Assembly (NCBI RefSeq): GCF_010500615.1
Contig: NZ_JAAGNX010000001.1
Coordinates: 186,001 to 250,000 of the forward strand
Direction of reading: 5' to 3'
DNA from: Oceanipulchritudo coccoides
GTDB taxonomy: Bacteria > Verrucomicrobiota > Verrucomicrobiia > Opitutales > Oceanipulchritudinaceae
Length of the DNA stretch: 64,000 nucleotides
In this document: in pieces, positions 46,866-56,100 of the stretch
Layout: each line of letters starts with the position of its first letter
Numbering within the stretch: position 1 is the first letter of the stretch
Translations under genes and position numbers: made by a program
The notes under the pieces: generated by a model
What the model was told of the DNA's origin: nothing
Seen by the model: the letters and a program-made list of their open reading frames with translations, nothing else
The model's database searches: none

Positions 46866-48290
46866 ATGATCAATCGAAAATTCATTCGATGGCTGATGGC
46901 CGCGGTATTTTCAGCCTCCCTTGCCCAAGCAGAGCTCGCGCTGACGCCCCCGCTTGGGTGGAACAGCTTTGATAGCTATGGCTGCAATATCTACGAAGAA
47001 CGAGCGATGATGGAGGCGGATGCCTTTATCGAAAAATTCGCGCCGCACGGATACGAATACTTTGTCATCGATAACGGCTGGTTCTCGTCGCCCGAGTCTG
47101 TTGAACAAGACGGGCTGCTGCTGGCCGTCACGACGCATGCCGACCCAAAAGATGTGGCCGTGAATGAGTACGGCATTGTGCAACCGTCCAAGCTCTTTTT
47201 CCCAAATGGATTCAAGGCGCTGGCCGACAAACTGCACGCGAACAACTTGAAGTTCGGTCTCCACCTCATGCGCGGCATTCCGCGAGTGGCGGTCGAGCGG
47301 GATTTGCCGATCAAGGGAACCCCATATACTGCCCGGGATATCTACACGACCGAAGGGGACTGCGGTTGGTGCGAATATATGCACGGCATTGATACGACCA
47401 AGCCGGGAGCGCAGGAGTTCTACAACAGCGTGGTCAACGAAATGGCCTCGTGGGGCGTTGATTTTATCAAGGTCGACCACGTCACTCATAAACCCGCAGA
47501 TATCGAAGCCTATGCGAGGGCGATCGCCCAGTGTGGCAGGCCGATGGTTCTGAGTCTCTCCGCTGGGGGCACTTCCAATGTCAAATACCTCAGCTCCTAC
47601 CGGCAGGCCAATATGGTGCGCACAACGCCCGATATTTGGGACCGGAAGGACAGTATCGATCATTCGTTTGCCTCGATGCGCAAGTGGCAAGGGTTGGAGC
47701 AACCCGGCACATGGCCGGATCTCGACATGATCCCCTTTGGTGAGCTGTGCATCCTGAACCGTAAATCGGTCAAGAAGAAGAAGCCGGGCAAGAGCGATGC
47801 CCAGTTTGCAGGCTACCTGCATCACTGGTGCTTTTTCACGGAACCGCAGAAAGAGACCTTTATCACGCAGCGTGCCATTGCTGCTTCGCCGATTATTATC
47901 GGCGGTTCGATGGTTAGCATGGATTCCCACTCGATGGAGTTGTTGACCAGTGCGGAGATGCTCGCCTGCGTCTGCAATGGCGTATCGGGAAAGCTGCTAC
48001 ATATGGAGGGTGCCATCGAGGCGTGGATCACACCGCTCAGGAATGAAGCGGAATATGGATTTATCTCCTACGATTACCCACAAGGCGGATGGATCGCCCT
48101 TTTTAATCGGTCAGAAGAAAAGCGGTCGGTCCCTCTTTCTGGTAAGTTCGCGAGTTGTTTCAGTTCCAAGGACTATACGCTCCACGACATTTGGAATAAT
48201 AGAACCATTGAGTTCAGGAAAAAGGGAAAGCCCACCACCTTTGAAATCGAAGCCAACGGTGTGGTCTTCCTGAAGTATGAGGAGCTGTAA
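46866..48290 (+). CDS. Secreted GH27 alpha-galactosidase-like enzyme
   Basis: 474 residues from ATG 46866, with AGGAG about nine bases upstream. After a signal peptide the protein begins LALTPPLGWNSFDSYGC, the classic GH27 opening, then YFVIDNGWF, FGLHLMRGIPR, CGWCEYMHGID and DFIKVDHV with nucleophile Asp204; ATMV-type RTTPDIWDRKDS probably carries the acid/base Asp. A C-terminal beta-sandwich follows. GH27 covers alpha-galactosidase and related activities; galactose is the most likely target. The frame upstream to 46803 is not expected to be translated. Confidence 0.87.
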   Translation: MINRKFIRWLMAAVFSASLAQAELALTPPLGWNSFDSYGCNIYEERAMMEADAFIEKFAPHGYEYFVIDNGWFSSPESVEQDGLLLAVTTHADPKDVAVNEYGIVQPSKLFFPNGFKALADKLHANNLKFGLHLMRGIPRVAVERDLPIKGTPYTARDIYTTEGDCGWCEYMHGIDTTKPGAQEFYNSVVNEMASWGVDFIKVDHVTHKPADIEAYARAIAQCGRPMVLSLSAGGTSNVKYLSSYRQANMVRTTPDIWDRKDSIDHSFASMRKWQGLEQPGTWPDLDMIPFGELCILNRKSVKKKKPGKSDAQFAGYLHHWCFFTEPQKETFITQRAIAASPIIIGGSMVSMDSHSMELLTSAEMLACVCNGVSGKLLHMEGAIEAWITPLRNEAEYGFISYDYPQGGWIALFNRSEEKRSVPLSGKFASCFSSKDYTLHDIWNNRTIEFRKKGKPTTFEIEANGVVFLKYEEL

Positions 48291-48327
48291 TTCACCTGCA
48301 CTGGGAAAGTGGAATAGTAACTAGGAA

Positions 48328-49821
48328 ATGATCAGGATAATTAAATTAATCGTAGCCGTTCTGGGCATGGCATCATCTGCTCAGGCAGATAAACCCAATA
48401 TACTCTGGCTGTTTTGTGACGATATGGCAGTGAACGCCATTGGCGCTTACGAAAGCCGTTTTGCGGACATGAATCCCACGCCGAATATAGACCGCCTGGC
48501 CTGGGAAGGCATACGGTTCGACAAATGCTATGTCGCTAACTCAGTCTGCGCCCCTAGCCGCGCTACATTACTGACCGGCAAGCACAGTCATAAGAACGGA
48601 CTGCGTGGCAACCTGGAGGACTTTGACCATGATCAGATGCAGTTTCAGAAGATGATCGGCCAGGCAGGATATCAGTCCGCTATTTTCGGAAAGACACACC
48701 TGCGTGGCGATGTCCAGGGCTTTGACCATTGGGAAACTTTGCCGGGACATGGCAAATATGAAAATCCAAGTCTGAACACGGCTAACGGAACAATCCAAAC
48801 AACAGGCCATTCGTCCGACGTGATAACCGACCATGCCCTGAATTGGTACTGTACCCGGCGTGATCCGGACAAGCCCTTCATCCTCATGGTGCACTACAAG
48901 GCACCCCACCGGAAATGGATACCCGCTTCAAGATTTGTCGGGGCATTCAAGGACAAGATCTTTCCCGAACCCAAAACCTTGTTTGACGACTATGAAACTC
49001 GAAAGCTGGCGGCCACCCATGCCATGGGTATTGGCAAGCATATGAAAGTGGAGAAGGACCTTAAGGCCGACCGCTGGCAGCACCGGAAGTTTCTGTTGGA
49101 TGAAAGCTTAACCGGTGAGGCGCTGGTCCATGCCAAATATCAGGCGTATTTGCAGGATTACTTTGCCTGCGTTGCCGGGGTCGATGCAAGTGTTGGACGC
49201 CTGCTTGCCCAACTCAAAGCCGACGGTATCTACGACAATACCATTGTCATGTTTTCCTCCGATCAGGGATTCTATCTCGGTGAGCATGGTTGGTTCGATA
49301 AGCGTTGGATGTACGAGGAATCCTTTCGCACACCCTTTCTCGTCAAGTGGAGTGGCGTTACAACTCCCGGTAGTTCAAACAGCGATCTTGTCCAGAATAT
49401 CGACTTTGCGCCGACTTTTCTCGATATTGCTGGCGTAGATGCTCCTGGGGAGATGCAAGGCGAAAGCCTCGTCCCGCTGTTTAAAGGCCAGACGCCCACT
49501 GATTGGCGGAAGAGCCTCTACTATCACTACTACATGACTCAGCACGGAACGACCCCCCACGAAGGGGTGAGCAAGGGCGACTTCAAATTAATCCGCTTCT
49601 ACGGGGAAAAGACCGGGGGCACTGATCAATGGGAGTTGTTCGATCTGGAAACAGATTCTGCGGAATTGAACAATCTTTACGACAACCCTGATATGACCGG
49701 TAAAGTTGCGGAATTGAAGGCCGAATTGTTCCGGCTCCGCGATTACTATGATGTCCCCGATGAAAAAGTCGGGAAGGTCCAGAGGAATAACAGAGATGGG
49801 CATCGGGCGAATTTTAGATGA
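48328..49821 (+). CDS. Secreted type I sulfatase
   Basis: 497 residues. Signal peptide (MIRIIKLIVAVLGMASSAQA), metal site FCDDMAVNAIGAY, active site VCAPSRATLLTG with Cys74, GKTHLRG, and SSDQGFYLGEHGW, a form typical of iduronate-2-sulfatase-like (S1_7/S1_16-type) enzymes. Complete length. It is in the long operon, 37 bases after the GH27 gene. Confidence 0.9.
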   Translation: MIRIIKLIVAVLGMASSAQADKPNILWLFCDDMAVNAIGAYESRFADMNPTPNIDRLAWEGIRFDKCYVANSVCAPSRATLLTGKHSHKNGLRGNLEDFDHDQMQFQKMIGQAGYQSAIFGKTHLRGDVQGFDHWETLPGHGKYENPSLNTANGTIQTTGHSSDVITDHALNWYCTRRDPDKPFILMVHYKAPHRKWIPASRFVGAFKDKIFPEPKTLFDDYETRKLAATHAMGIGKHMKVEKDLKADRWQHRKFLLDESLTGEALVHAKYQAYLQDYFACVAGVDASVGRLLAQLKADGIYDNTIVMFSSDQGFYLGEHGWFDKRWMYEESFRTPFLVKWSGVTTPGSSNSDLVQNIDFAPTFLDIAGVDAPGEMQGESLVPLFKGQTPTDWRKSLYYHYYMTQHGTTPHEGVSKGDFKLIRFYGEKTGGTDQWELFDLETDSAELNNLYDNPDMTGKVAELKAELFRLRDYYDVPDEKVGKVQRNNRDGHRANFR

Positions 49822-49847
49822 ATATTTTTCTGTAACGAGAGAAGCTT

Positions 49848-51230
49848 GTGAAGAGACGAAACAAAAAATTGGTAGGGATAGGTGCTTGGGTTTTACTGTT
49901 GTTAGCCAGTTACCTTTCCAGTCAGGATGTCGAATCGCAGCCCTTCCTGTTTCAATCCGACCCGTTGGCACTTCGATCTGATTCGGTCACCGACGCGCTG
50001 CGCACAATCAAACTGACTGACTTGCCCGATGTACAGCCCGCCTGTCCGGTTCGTCTGTCGGGCGTGACACCGATGACCGAGCGCCTTTGGCGTGCGGCCT
50101 TGGCCGATATTGAAAAGAATATCGTGACGCATGAAGGGGTGACCTACTTTGGTGCCGGCGCGTCGTTCGGTTTCAAGGTCTACACGCGGGACATTTCCTT
50201 CGCCGGTATCCTGGGCTGCAACGATCTTTATCCCGAGGTCATGCTCAGTTCGCTCAAGCATACAAGGGTTCTGCGTAAGCGACTCGGCTTCAAAACTTCG
50301 CGTGATCATACCATCGAAGACATTCCGGCCCCGTGGGAAACACTCAATATTGCCCGCCGGGAATTCTTTCTAACCTATCACACAAACGAAATCACGCGCC
50401 GGACCGATGATGTGATATGGCTTTGGGCGGCCGAAGATTTGTTGACGAAATTGGATAATCCCGAATGGGAATGGCTTTACGAGGAGGGGGAGTGGTTTTT
50501 TGAATACATCTACCACTATTTCCATGATTCGTCCGACGGGCTTTATCGCGGACAGGCAACCTTTGTCGATGCGCACATGAGCGATACACACAAGGAGACC
50601 GGCTATCCGATGGATTGGAAGTTGCGCGAATGCATCATGAGCAAGGCAACCTCCACCAATGCGCTCTACTATGAAGGCATGCAGGCCATGGCCAGAACCG
50701 CGCAACGGCTCGGGAAGGCCGAGGATGCCAAGCGATGGAAAGAACAGGCTCTGCAACTGAAAAGGGCAATGCTCCAGGAGTTGCGTCATCCTGACGGCAC
50801 CTTTGGCTATTTAAAAACCTGGGATGGGCAATTGATGAACGAGCGCCATGGGTTGGGGGAGGCTCTCGTTGTACGGTTCGGGATTGTCGAAGGGAGTAAC
50901 GCCCGCAAAGCACTGGAGGGTTATCCGATTACGGATGCCGGAGTACCCCTCTTTTATCCCTTCTTCGACCACGCGGACAATGATGAAGTTTACCATAACA
51001 ATGCTTCATGGCCGTTTGCAGATGCAATTTTCCTCGCGGCCCGGGAACAGGCCTTTGGCGAAGACCGGACAGCTGAAAATGCCGCCCTCTTGGCCCGCAC
51101 TTGCGTGAAGGGAACCTTCCATGAAGTGGTGAATATGCAAACGAAGGAACCGTTTGGATCAGGCAGTCAGTTATGGAGCGCGGCTGCCTTTATTGACGTA
51201 TGCCGCAGAGCCATCTTGGGAGTCGAGTAA
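49848..51230 (+). CDS. Secreted (alpha/alpha)6 glycosidase-like protein
   Basis: 460 residues from GTG 49848, with GAGAGAAG just upstream. The N-terminal hydrophobic segment (LVGIGAWVLLLLASYLSS) is a signal peptide or anchor. The rest is a six-hairpin-type domain with VYTRDISFAGILG, RRTDDVIWLWAAEDL, SSDGLYRGQATF, STNALYYEGMQAMA and GSGSQLWSAAAFIDVC, each matching the C-terminal half of the sulfatase fusion at 30211. The same domain therefore occurs once alone and once fused. Catalytic acids are not certain; the Asp of RRTDDV and of SSDGLY are candidates. Confidence 0.75.
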   Translation: MKRRNKKLVGIGAWVLLLLASYLSSQDVESQPFLFQSDPLALRSDSVTDALRTIKLTDLPDVQPACPVRLSGVTPMTERLWRAALADIEKNIVTHEGVTYFGAGASFGFKVYTRDISFAGILGCNDLYPEVMLSSLKHTRVLRKRLGFKTSRDHTIEDIPAPWETLNIARREFFLTYHTNEITRRTDDVIWLWAAEDLLTKLDNPEWEWLYEEGEWFFEYIYHYFHDSSDGLYRGQATFVDAHMSDTHKETGYPMDWKLRECIMSKATSTNALYYEGMQAMARTAQRLGKAEDAKRWKEQALQLKRAMLQELRHPDGTFGYLKTWDGQLMNERHGLGEALVVRFGIVEGSNARKALEGYPITDAGVPLFYPFFDHADNDEVYHNNASWPFADAIFLAAREQAFGEDRTAENAALLARTCVKGTFHEVVNMQTKEPFGSGSQLWSAAAFIDVCRRAILGVE

Positions 51231-51247
51231 CCCGTATGGTGAAGAAA

Positions 51248-53113
51248 ATGAGCAAAGCATTTTTTGGAATTTTGGCTGGGTCATTGATTGCGGCAGCGAG
51301 CTGGGAAACGACCACACCACCGGATGATGCTGGACTGTATTTTCATGACGTCCATACAGAGGTGACCGAGCCCAATGGCCTGGGTGAGAGCTTTCTGCGT
51401 TTAATCGCTACACGGGTAAAGACGAGCGAGGTGTTGAGCTATCGAATCGAAGCCTCTCCCAATATGATTGAATGGGCGGAAAAGGATTCGGAGACATCAG
51501 AGCCCCTTACTGAAATCATCTCTGCGACACCCGTTGGTACCCGTCTTGAGGAAATTACCGTTCAGGATCGTCAGCCGATCGATTCAGGCGACCCAAGCCG
51601 TTTTCTCAGGATGATTGCGGCAAAGAGCCCAGAGGTGCCCAATGTCCTGATCATCCTGGCTGATGACATGGGGTATTCGGATCTGGGCTGCATGGGGGGC
51701 GATATTGAAACGCCGCATCTCGATACGCTCGCGGAAAACGGGATTCTCTTTCCAAACTTCTACAACAATGCCAAGTGTGCGCCGAGCCGCGCTTCCCTGA
51801 TGACCGGGCAGAGTAATATTCGAACCGGTGCCCTGCACGGAGCAGGCGATGTCACGCAAGGCGGCATGACCATCGCGGAGGCGCTGAAGGGAAAATACAC
51901 CAACCTCATGATCGATAAATGGCATATTAAACCAAAACCCCTCGAGCTCGGTTTTGAACGGTACTTTGGTTCGGCCTTGAGTCCGGTGTTCTGGTGGCCG
52001 ACCGATGAAAAAACCGCGGGCAAAATGCGCCTCGATGACAGGACATACACCGAAGCCGACATGACCGAGCCTGTTGAAGATTGGTACCTGACAGTCAAGG
52101 ATACCGATTATGCCATTCAGTTCATGGAAGAGGATGTGGTAGGAAAGGATAAACCGTTTTTCATGTACTATGCCTCCCATGCGCCGCATTGGCCTTTGCA
52201 GGCACCTCGCGCCGATGTGGAGCGCTTTCTCGAAACTTATGCGGAAGGGACCGAGGTCGCTCGTCAACGCCGTTACCAACGTTTGCTCGAACGCGGTCTT
52301 ATGGATCCCGACACAAGTAGCCTGGGTTCCTTGAATGCAAATACACCGTTGTGGGAGTCGCTGAGCGAGGAAGAGAAGGCGTACTACCGCCTCGCCCTCG
52401 CCATTCACTCGGCGATGGTCTACCGGATGGATCAGGAGCTCGGCCGGCTCTTCGACTATCTGAAAGAAAAGGATCTTTTCGACAACACGGTTATCTTTTT
52501 CATGAGCGATAACGGTGCCAGCGCCGAGAGCGGCACGACCGTTATTCCGCCCGATCGGATCATGGGTGACCGTGGAACGGAATCGCGTCTCAACGACGTC
52601 GGGGCATCTGTCTGTAACACCCCCATGCGCGGGCACAAGTCGACCCTCTACGAAGGCGGTGTCAGCACACCCATGATTTTTCATTGGCCGGACGGAATTG
52701 GAACGCCCGGAATCGTTTCCAGGCAGGTGGGTCAATTCTGGGATTTGTTCCCGACAATTCTCGACCTTGCCGCACTGTACTACCCATCCGAATTCAGTGG
52801 GCGGACGCTAAACCCGCTTGATGGCGAAAGCTTGTGGCCGCACATTCTGACGGGCAAAGAGACCGAACGAACCCTTTTCTGGGACTACGAAAAGTATTCT
52901 GCTATCCGCATAGAAAAGTGGAAGGCGCTACGCAAATCCACTAGCAGCGAAATAAAGGACGCTATCTGGCAACTTTACGACTTGTCTCTCGATCGAACGG
53001 AAATGAATGACCTCGCCTCGCAATACCCAGAAACGGCGCAGGCCATGGCCAGCGCATGGGAGGAATGGTACATTGATGTCAGTTCCTCAAACAGCGCAAC
53101 AGCGAGCCATTAA
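51248..53113 (+). CDS. Secreted sulfatase with extra N-terminal module
   Basis: 621 residues from ATG 51248. Signal peptide MSKAFFGILAGSLIAAASW, then a roughly 110-residue module (TEPNGLGESFLR, LSYRIEASPNMIEW, SRFLRMIAA) that is nearly repeated at the start of the next gene. The sulfatase follows: LADDMGYSDLGC, KCAPSRASLMTG with Cys177, DKWHIKPK and MSDNGAS. The start was chosen by alignment with the next gene, whose only start matches this Met; ATGs at 51200 and 51236 are upstream alternatives. The module may bind carbohydrate or serve surface retention. Confidence 0.88.
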   Translation: MSKAFFGILAGSLIAAASWETTTPPDDAGLYFHDVHTEVTEPNGLGESFLRLIATRVKTSEVLSYRIEASPNMIEWAEKDSETSEPLTEIISATPVGTRLEEITVQDRQPIDSGDPSRFLRMIAAKSPEVPNVLIILADDMGYSDLGCMGGDIETPHLDTLAENGILFPNFYNNAKCAPSRASLMTGQSNIRTGALHGAGDVTQGGMTIAEALKGKYTNLMIDKWHIKPKPLELGFERYFGSALSPVFWWPTDEKTAGKMRLDDRTYTEADMTEPVEDWYLTVKDTDYAIQFMEEDVVGKDKPFFMYYASHAPHWPLQAPRADVERFLETYAEGTEVARQRRYQRLLERGLMDPDTSSLGSLNANTPLWESLSEEEKAYYRLALAIHSAMVYRMDQELGRLFDYLKEKDLFDNTVIFFMSDNGASAESGTTVIPPDRIMGDRGTESRLNDVGASVCNTPMRGHKSTLYEGGVSTPMIFHWPDGIGTPGIVSRQVGQFWDLFPTILDLAALYYPSEFSGRTLNPLDGESLWPHILTGKETERTLFWDYEKYSAIRIEKWKALRKSTSSEIKDAIWQLYDLSLDRTEMNDLASQYPETAQAMASAWEEWYIDVSSSNSATASH

Positions 53114-53143
53114 GCGATACCCTTTCATAAATTTACCAATAAA

Positions 53144-55561
53144 ATGAAAAAAGTAATTTCAGGAATAACAGGTTGTGTATTGATCGCTGCCGCTAGCTGG
53201 GGGATGAATACGCTGTCGGATGATTCGACACACTATTTCAGGGGTATGACTGCGGAGTTGACCGAACCCAATGGCCTGGGTGAGCGTTTTCTTCATTTCA
53301 CGGTTACGCTGGTCGAGACCGCTGAGGCGTTGAGCTATCGGGTCGAACGTTCGCCCGATATGATTGCATGGGTGGACAAGAATCCAGAGACATTGGAGTC
53401 CCTGACCGAAATCATCTCTGTGACATCCGTGGCTGCCGGTCTTGACAAGATTACCGTTCATGATTCTGAGCCAATCAATACAGACTCCCCAAGCCGTTTC
53501 TTTCGGATGGTCGCTGAAGCAAGTCCTGGAGCGATTCTGTTATCGGATGGCGCGGGCCTTTCACTGTCTATGGAAGAAGACGGTGGTGTTCAGGCAGTCA
53601 GCTTGTCTGAGAACGCACTGCCCATCGGCGGAACCGGAGGGTTTTACTTGTGTGAACCCGCTGACAAAGGCAATCGTGTTCCACTGGTCGGAAAAACGGT
53701 CGTGATAAATGATCAGGTCTATTTCACAGCGACCCCAGCCTTGCAGGCAACGGTGAGGGCCGTGTTCACGCAGGGCGACGGGTTTATCGAAGTAAGGGGC
53801 GAACTGGAAGATTTAACCGGTGAGGACCGTGGCCTCTGGCTGGGTTTTAATGTACCGGTCAATACAGTAGGCTGGAAATGGGGCCAAACGCTCAGCACCA
53901 GCCCGGTTATCACGAGTCAGGATACAGGCTATGAAAGTAGCTGGGACAACAGTTTGGTTCCGATTCCTGCCGTATGGACAACCAACGGCGGAATCGCGCT
54001 GTGTATTCCCCCGTCCGATCCGTGCGTATTCCAGCTGGCTTCGGATGCCGATGGCCTTCGCATCCAGATGGCATATGGGCTATCGGGGGACACGACCAAG
54101 TTTCCTTCGAAGGCGTCCTTCCGGTTCCGTATCTATTCGATCGATGGCACGTGGGGGTTTCGCGATGCCCTGGCAAAATACTACGACTGGTATCCAGAAT
54201 ACTACACCATCGATTCGGCGGCCATGTCGGCGATGGACCATCACCACGACTGGCTGGGGGTGAATTATGTGCCCGATTCGATTAAAGTCGACGATCTGGT
54301 TGATCCTGACTCGAAAGAGTATATGGGCTACACCAAAACCTCTGCGCGTATTCAGGGGCTGTCGAACGCGGCTCAGGTGATCGCGCAACAGGGATATCTT
54401 GGTGCGATTGCGATTGCCCCGACGATTCAGCATTATGAGAAAAATGGTGCCCCAAACTCTCCGCTGCTGGTTGAGGGACGAGCCGCGCTTATCAATTCCG
54501 TCGCGTACAAATCGGATGGAACGTTTGGGGATTTTGGCGTATATGACACAGACGGAATCGATTTTCCTCATAATTGTGATCCAGACCTTTTCAAGGATGC
54601 CGCCCATCCGGATTATCCGGTTTACGCCGATATGTATCTGCGCAAGGCCGAAGAGATCCAGACGCTCTTCCCCGATTTTGCCAGCATCCACTGGGATCGC
54701 CTCGGAGGATGGAGCCTCTTTCTCAACTACCGGCGGGAGCATTTTGCCTATATTGATCACCCCCTTACCTTCGATCAGAATGGTCAAGTCTGCATCTACA
54801 CCCAGCTTACCAACTACGAGATGTTTGATGAATTCCGGTTACGGGCCAGCCAAGGCGGCCTGTTTCACGAGGCGGCCGGCATGAAGGACTATGGTGCTGG
54901 AAAAATCCAGGATAATCCGCCAGCTGGTCAAAGCCGAAATGGTATGTTCTTTCTCGCCGCGGTGGTGGCTGGCGGGTGGCAAGAGGGCAGTTTCAAGGCG
55001 CAGGAACTCGGTGGTTTTGATTTCGAGCGCATGTCAGTGGGACGCAAATCCTATCGGGTCTCTTCCGGAAATATCGTAGCAAGAAGGGAGGCCCCGACGT
55101 TGGCTCTTGTGAAACGCGCTTTGGCGCAAACCACGGCCTATGGCTTTGCCTGCCCCGTGCAGGTGCAGTACTTCTTCTCGGAGGATCGTCCCGGCTACCT
55201 CCCGAATTACTCCTGGTACAACCTGCCGGATCATAAAGCGTTGTGGGATCAATATGAACCCGCTAACCTCGCGATCCGCCTCGCCGGCTGGGAGCCGGTG
55301 ACCCATGCCTGGGTAAACTCCAGTGCGGTCCAGCTTCAGCGCTTTGGTCGTGGTGATGAAATCTATCTCACCGTCTGGGGGCCAACGCCGCCCGCGTCCG
55401 TCGAGATCGAAATCGATGCCGCTGCCCTCGGTCTCAAGAGTAATCCGATCTTCGAGGAGATTGTCAGCGGCGTGGCAATGACGGTCACCCCAAGCCCCAA
55501 GGGCTGGAAGCTGACTGTGCCACTGGAAACAAACATGACCCGCGTGATTCGGATTCGTTAG
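53144..55561 (+). CDS. Secreted glycosidase-like protein with shared N-terminal module
   Basis: 805 residues. The first 125 (MKKVISGITGCVLIAAASW, TEPNGLGERFLH, LSYRVERSPDMIAW, SRFFRMVAE) closely match the start of the preceding sulfatase. After it, a beta-rich region of about 230 residues and a TIM-barrel-like region follow (MDHHHDWLGVNYVP, FASIHWDRLGGWS with a candidate Asp, LFHEAAGMKDYG), then a C-terminal beta-sandwich. The architecture resembles large retaining glycosidases of the GH31/GH36/GH101 kind, but I cannot place it in a family. It is the last gene of the long operon. Confidence 0.65.
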   Translation: MKKVISGITGCVLIAAASWGMNTLSDDSTHYFRGMTAELTEPNGLGERFLHFTVTLVETAEALSYRVERSPDMIAWVDKNPETLESLTEIISVTSVAAGLDKITVHDSEPINTDSPSRFFRMVAEASPGAILLSDGAGLSLSMEEDGGVQAVSLSENALPIGGTGGFYLCEPADKGNRVPLVGKTVVINDQVYFTATPALQATVRAVFTQGDGFIEVRGELEDLTGEDRGLWLGFNVPVNTVGWKWGQTLSTSPVITSQDTGYESSWDNSLVPIPAVWTTNGGIALCIPPSDPCVFQLASDADGLRIQMAYGLSGDTTKFPSKASFRFRIYSIDGTWGFRDALAKYYDWYPEYYTIDSAAMSAMDHHHDWLGVNYVPDSIKVDDLVDPDSKEYMGYTKTSARIQGLSNAAQVIAQQGYLGAIAIAPTIQHYEKNGAPNSPLLVEGRAALINSVAYKSDGTFGDFGVYDTDGIDFPHNCDPDLFKDAAHPDYPVYADMYLRKAEEIQTLFPDFASIHWDRLGGWSLFLNYRREHFAYIDHPLTFDQNGQVCIYTQLTNYEMFDEFRLRASQGGLFHEAAGMKDYGAGKIQDNPPAGQSRNGMFFLAAVVAGGWQEGSFKAQELGGFDFERMSVGRKSYRVSSGNIVARREAPTLALVKRALAQTTAYGFACPVQVQYFFSEDRPGYLPNYSWYNLPDHKALWDQYEPANLAIRLAGWEPVTHAWVNSSAVQLQRFGRGDEIYLTVWGPTPPASVEIEIDAAALGLKSNPIFEEIVSGVAMTVTPSPKGWKLTVPLETNMTRVIRIR

Positions 55562-55590
55562 GGGGCAGTCCGACGATTGCGGGATTCTTT

Positions 55591-55655
55591 TTGGCGGCTT
55601 CGAGCAACTAATTGGCTTCCCCGGACAACCCATCTTTCCTGAAATATGCCATACT
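55591..55655 (+). promoter_or_regulatory. Direct-repeat operator and promoter, copy 3 (EF-hand gene)
   Basis: TTGGC (55591) with CAA 14 bases on, then TTGGC (55612) with CAA 14 bases on, 21 bases apart; -10-like CATACT at 55650. A perfect copy. Distance from the -10 to the EF-hand start is about 60 bases. Confidence 0.85.
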
Positions 55656-55715
55656 GTCGGCGTCGGATTATATTTCGTACCCGATCAAAATAAAATAACG
55701 CTAATTCAAATCCAT

Positions 55716-56024
55716 ATGAAAAAACTACTTATCCTTGCCTCCCTTTTAGTTCTTTCCGCCAGCACAGCCCTTGCCGCCAAAACACCGAAGATGTTTACGG
55801 AAATGGATGCCGACAACAATGGCCAAGTCGATGTTCAGGAATGGATGACGGCAGAAAAAAAGAAGGCCGAAGACGCTGGCAAAAAATACAACGAAAAACA
55901 ATCGATGAAGCGCATGGGCCGCAAAGACGCTAACGGCGACAATATGATTTCCGCCGATGAATTTATCGCCGCAAGGAAGTCGATGGACTCCGGCGACAAG
56001 GCCAAGAAAAAGAAGAAGGATTGA
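55716..56024 (+). CDS. Secreted EF-hand calcium-binding protein
   Basis: 102 residues. Signal peptide (MKKLLILASLLVLSASTALA), then two EF-hand loops: DADNNGQVDVQEW and DANGDNMISADEF, each with the Asp/Asn/Asp ligand pattern and closing Glu. The C-terminus is Lys-rich (AKKKKKD). It should bind Ca2+ in the periplasm or outside. It has its own operator and terminator, so it is a single-gene unit in the regulon. Calcium buffering for sulfatases (which use Ca2+) is an attractive but unproven role. Confidence 0.85.
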   Translation: MKKLLILASLLVLSASTALAAKTPKMFTEMDADNNGQVDVQEWMTAEKKKAEDAGKKYNEKQSMKRMGRKDANGDNMISADEFIAARKSMDSGDKAKKKKKD

Positions 56025-56043
56025 CCCTCTTTCTTGCATTTCA

Positions 56044-56083
56044 AAAGGTGAGGGGGATTCTTTCCTCCTCGCCTTTCTTTTTT
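56044..56083 (+). terminator. Intrinsic terminator after EF-hand gene
   Basis: A 14-base stem (56044-56057 with 56063-56076, two G-T pairs) with a five-base loop, followed by CTTTTTT. It stands between the EF-hand gene and the sulfatase ATG at 56101, and argues that the sulfatase frame extension to 55957 is not used. Confidence 0.85.
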
Positions 56084-56100
56084 ACAAAGCTCAGAAACAC

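Noticed and set aside
55957-56100. N-terminal extension of the sulfatase at 56101
   Set aside because: It overlaps the EF-hand gene and passes through a strong intrinsic terminator; the signal peptide only begins after 56101.
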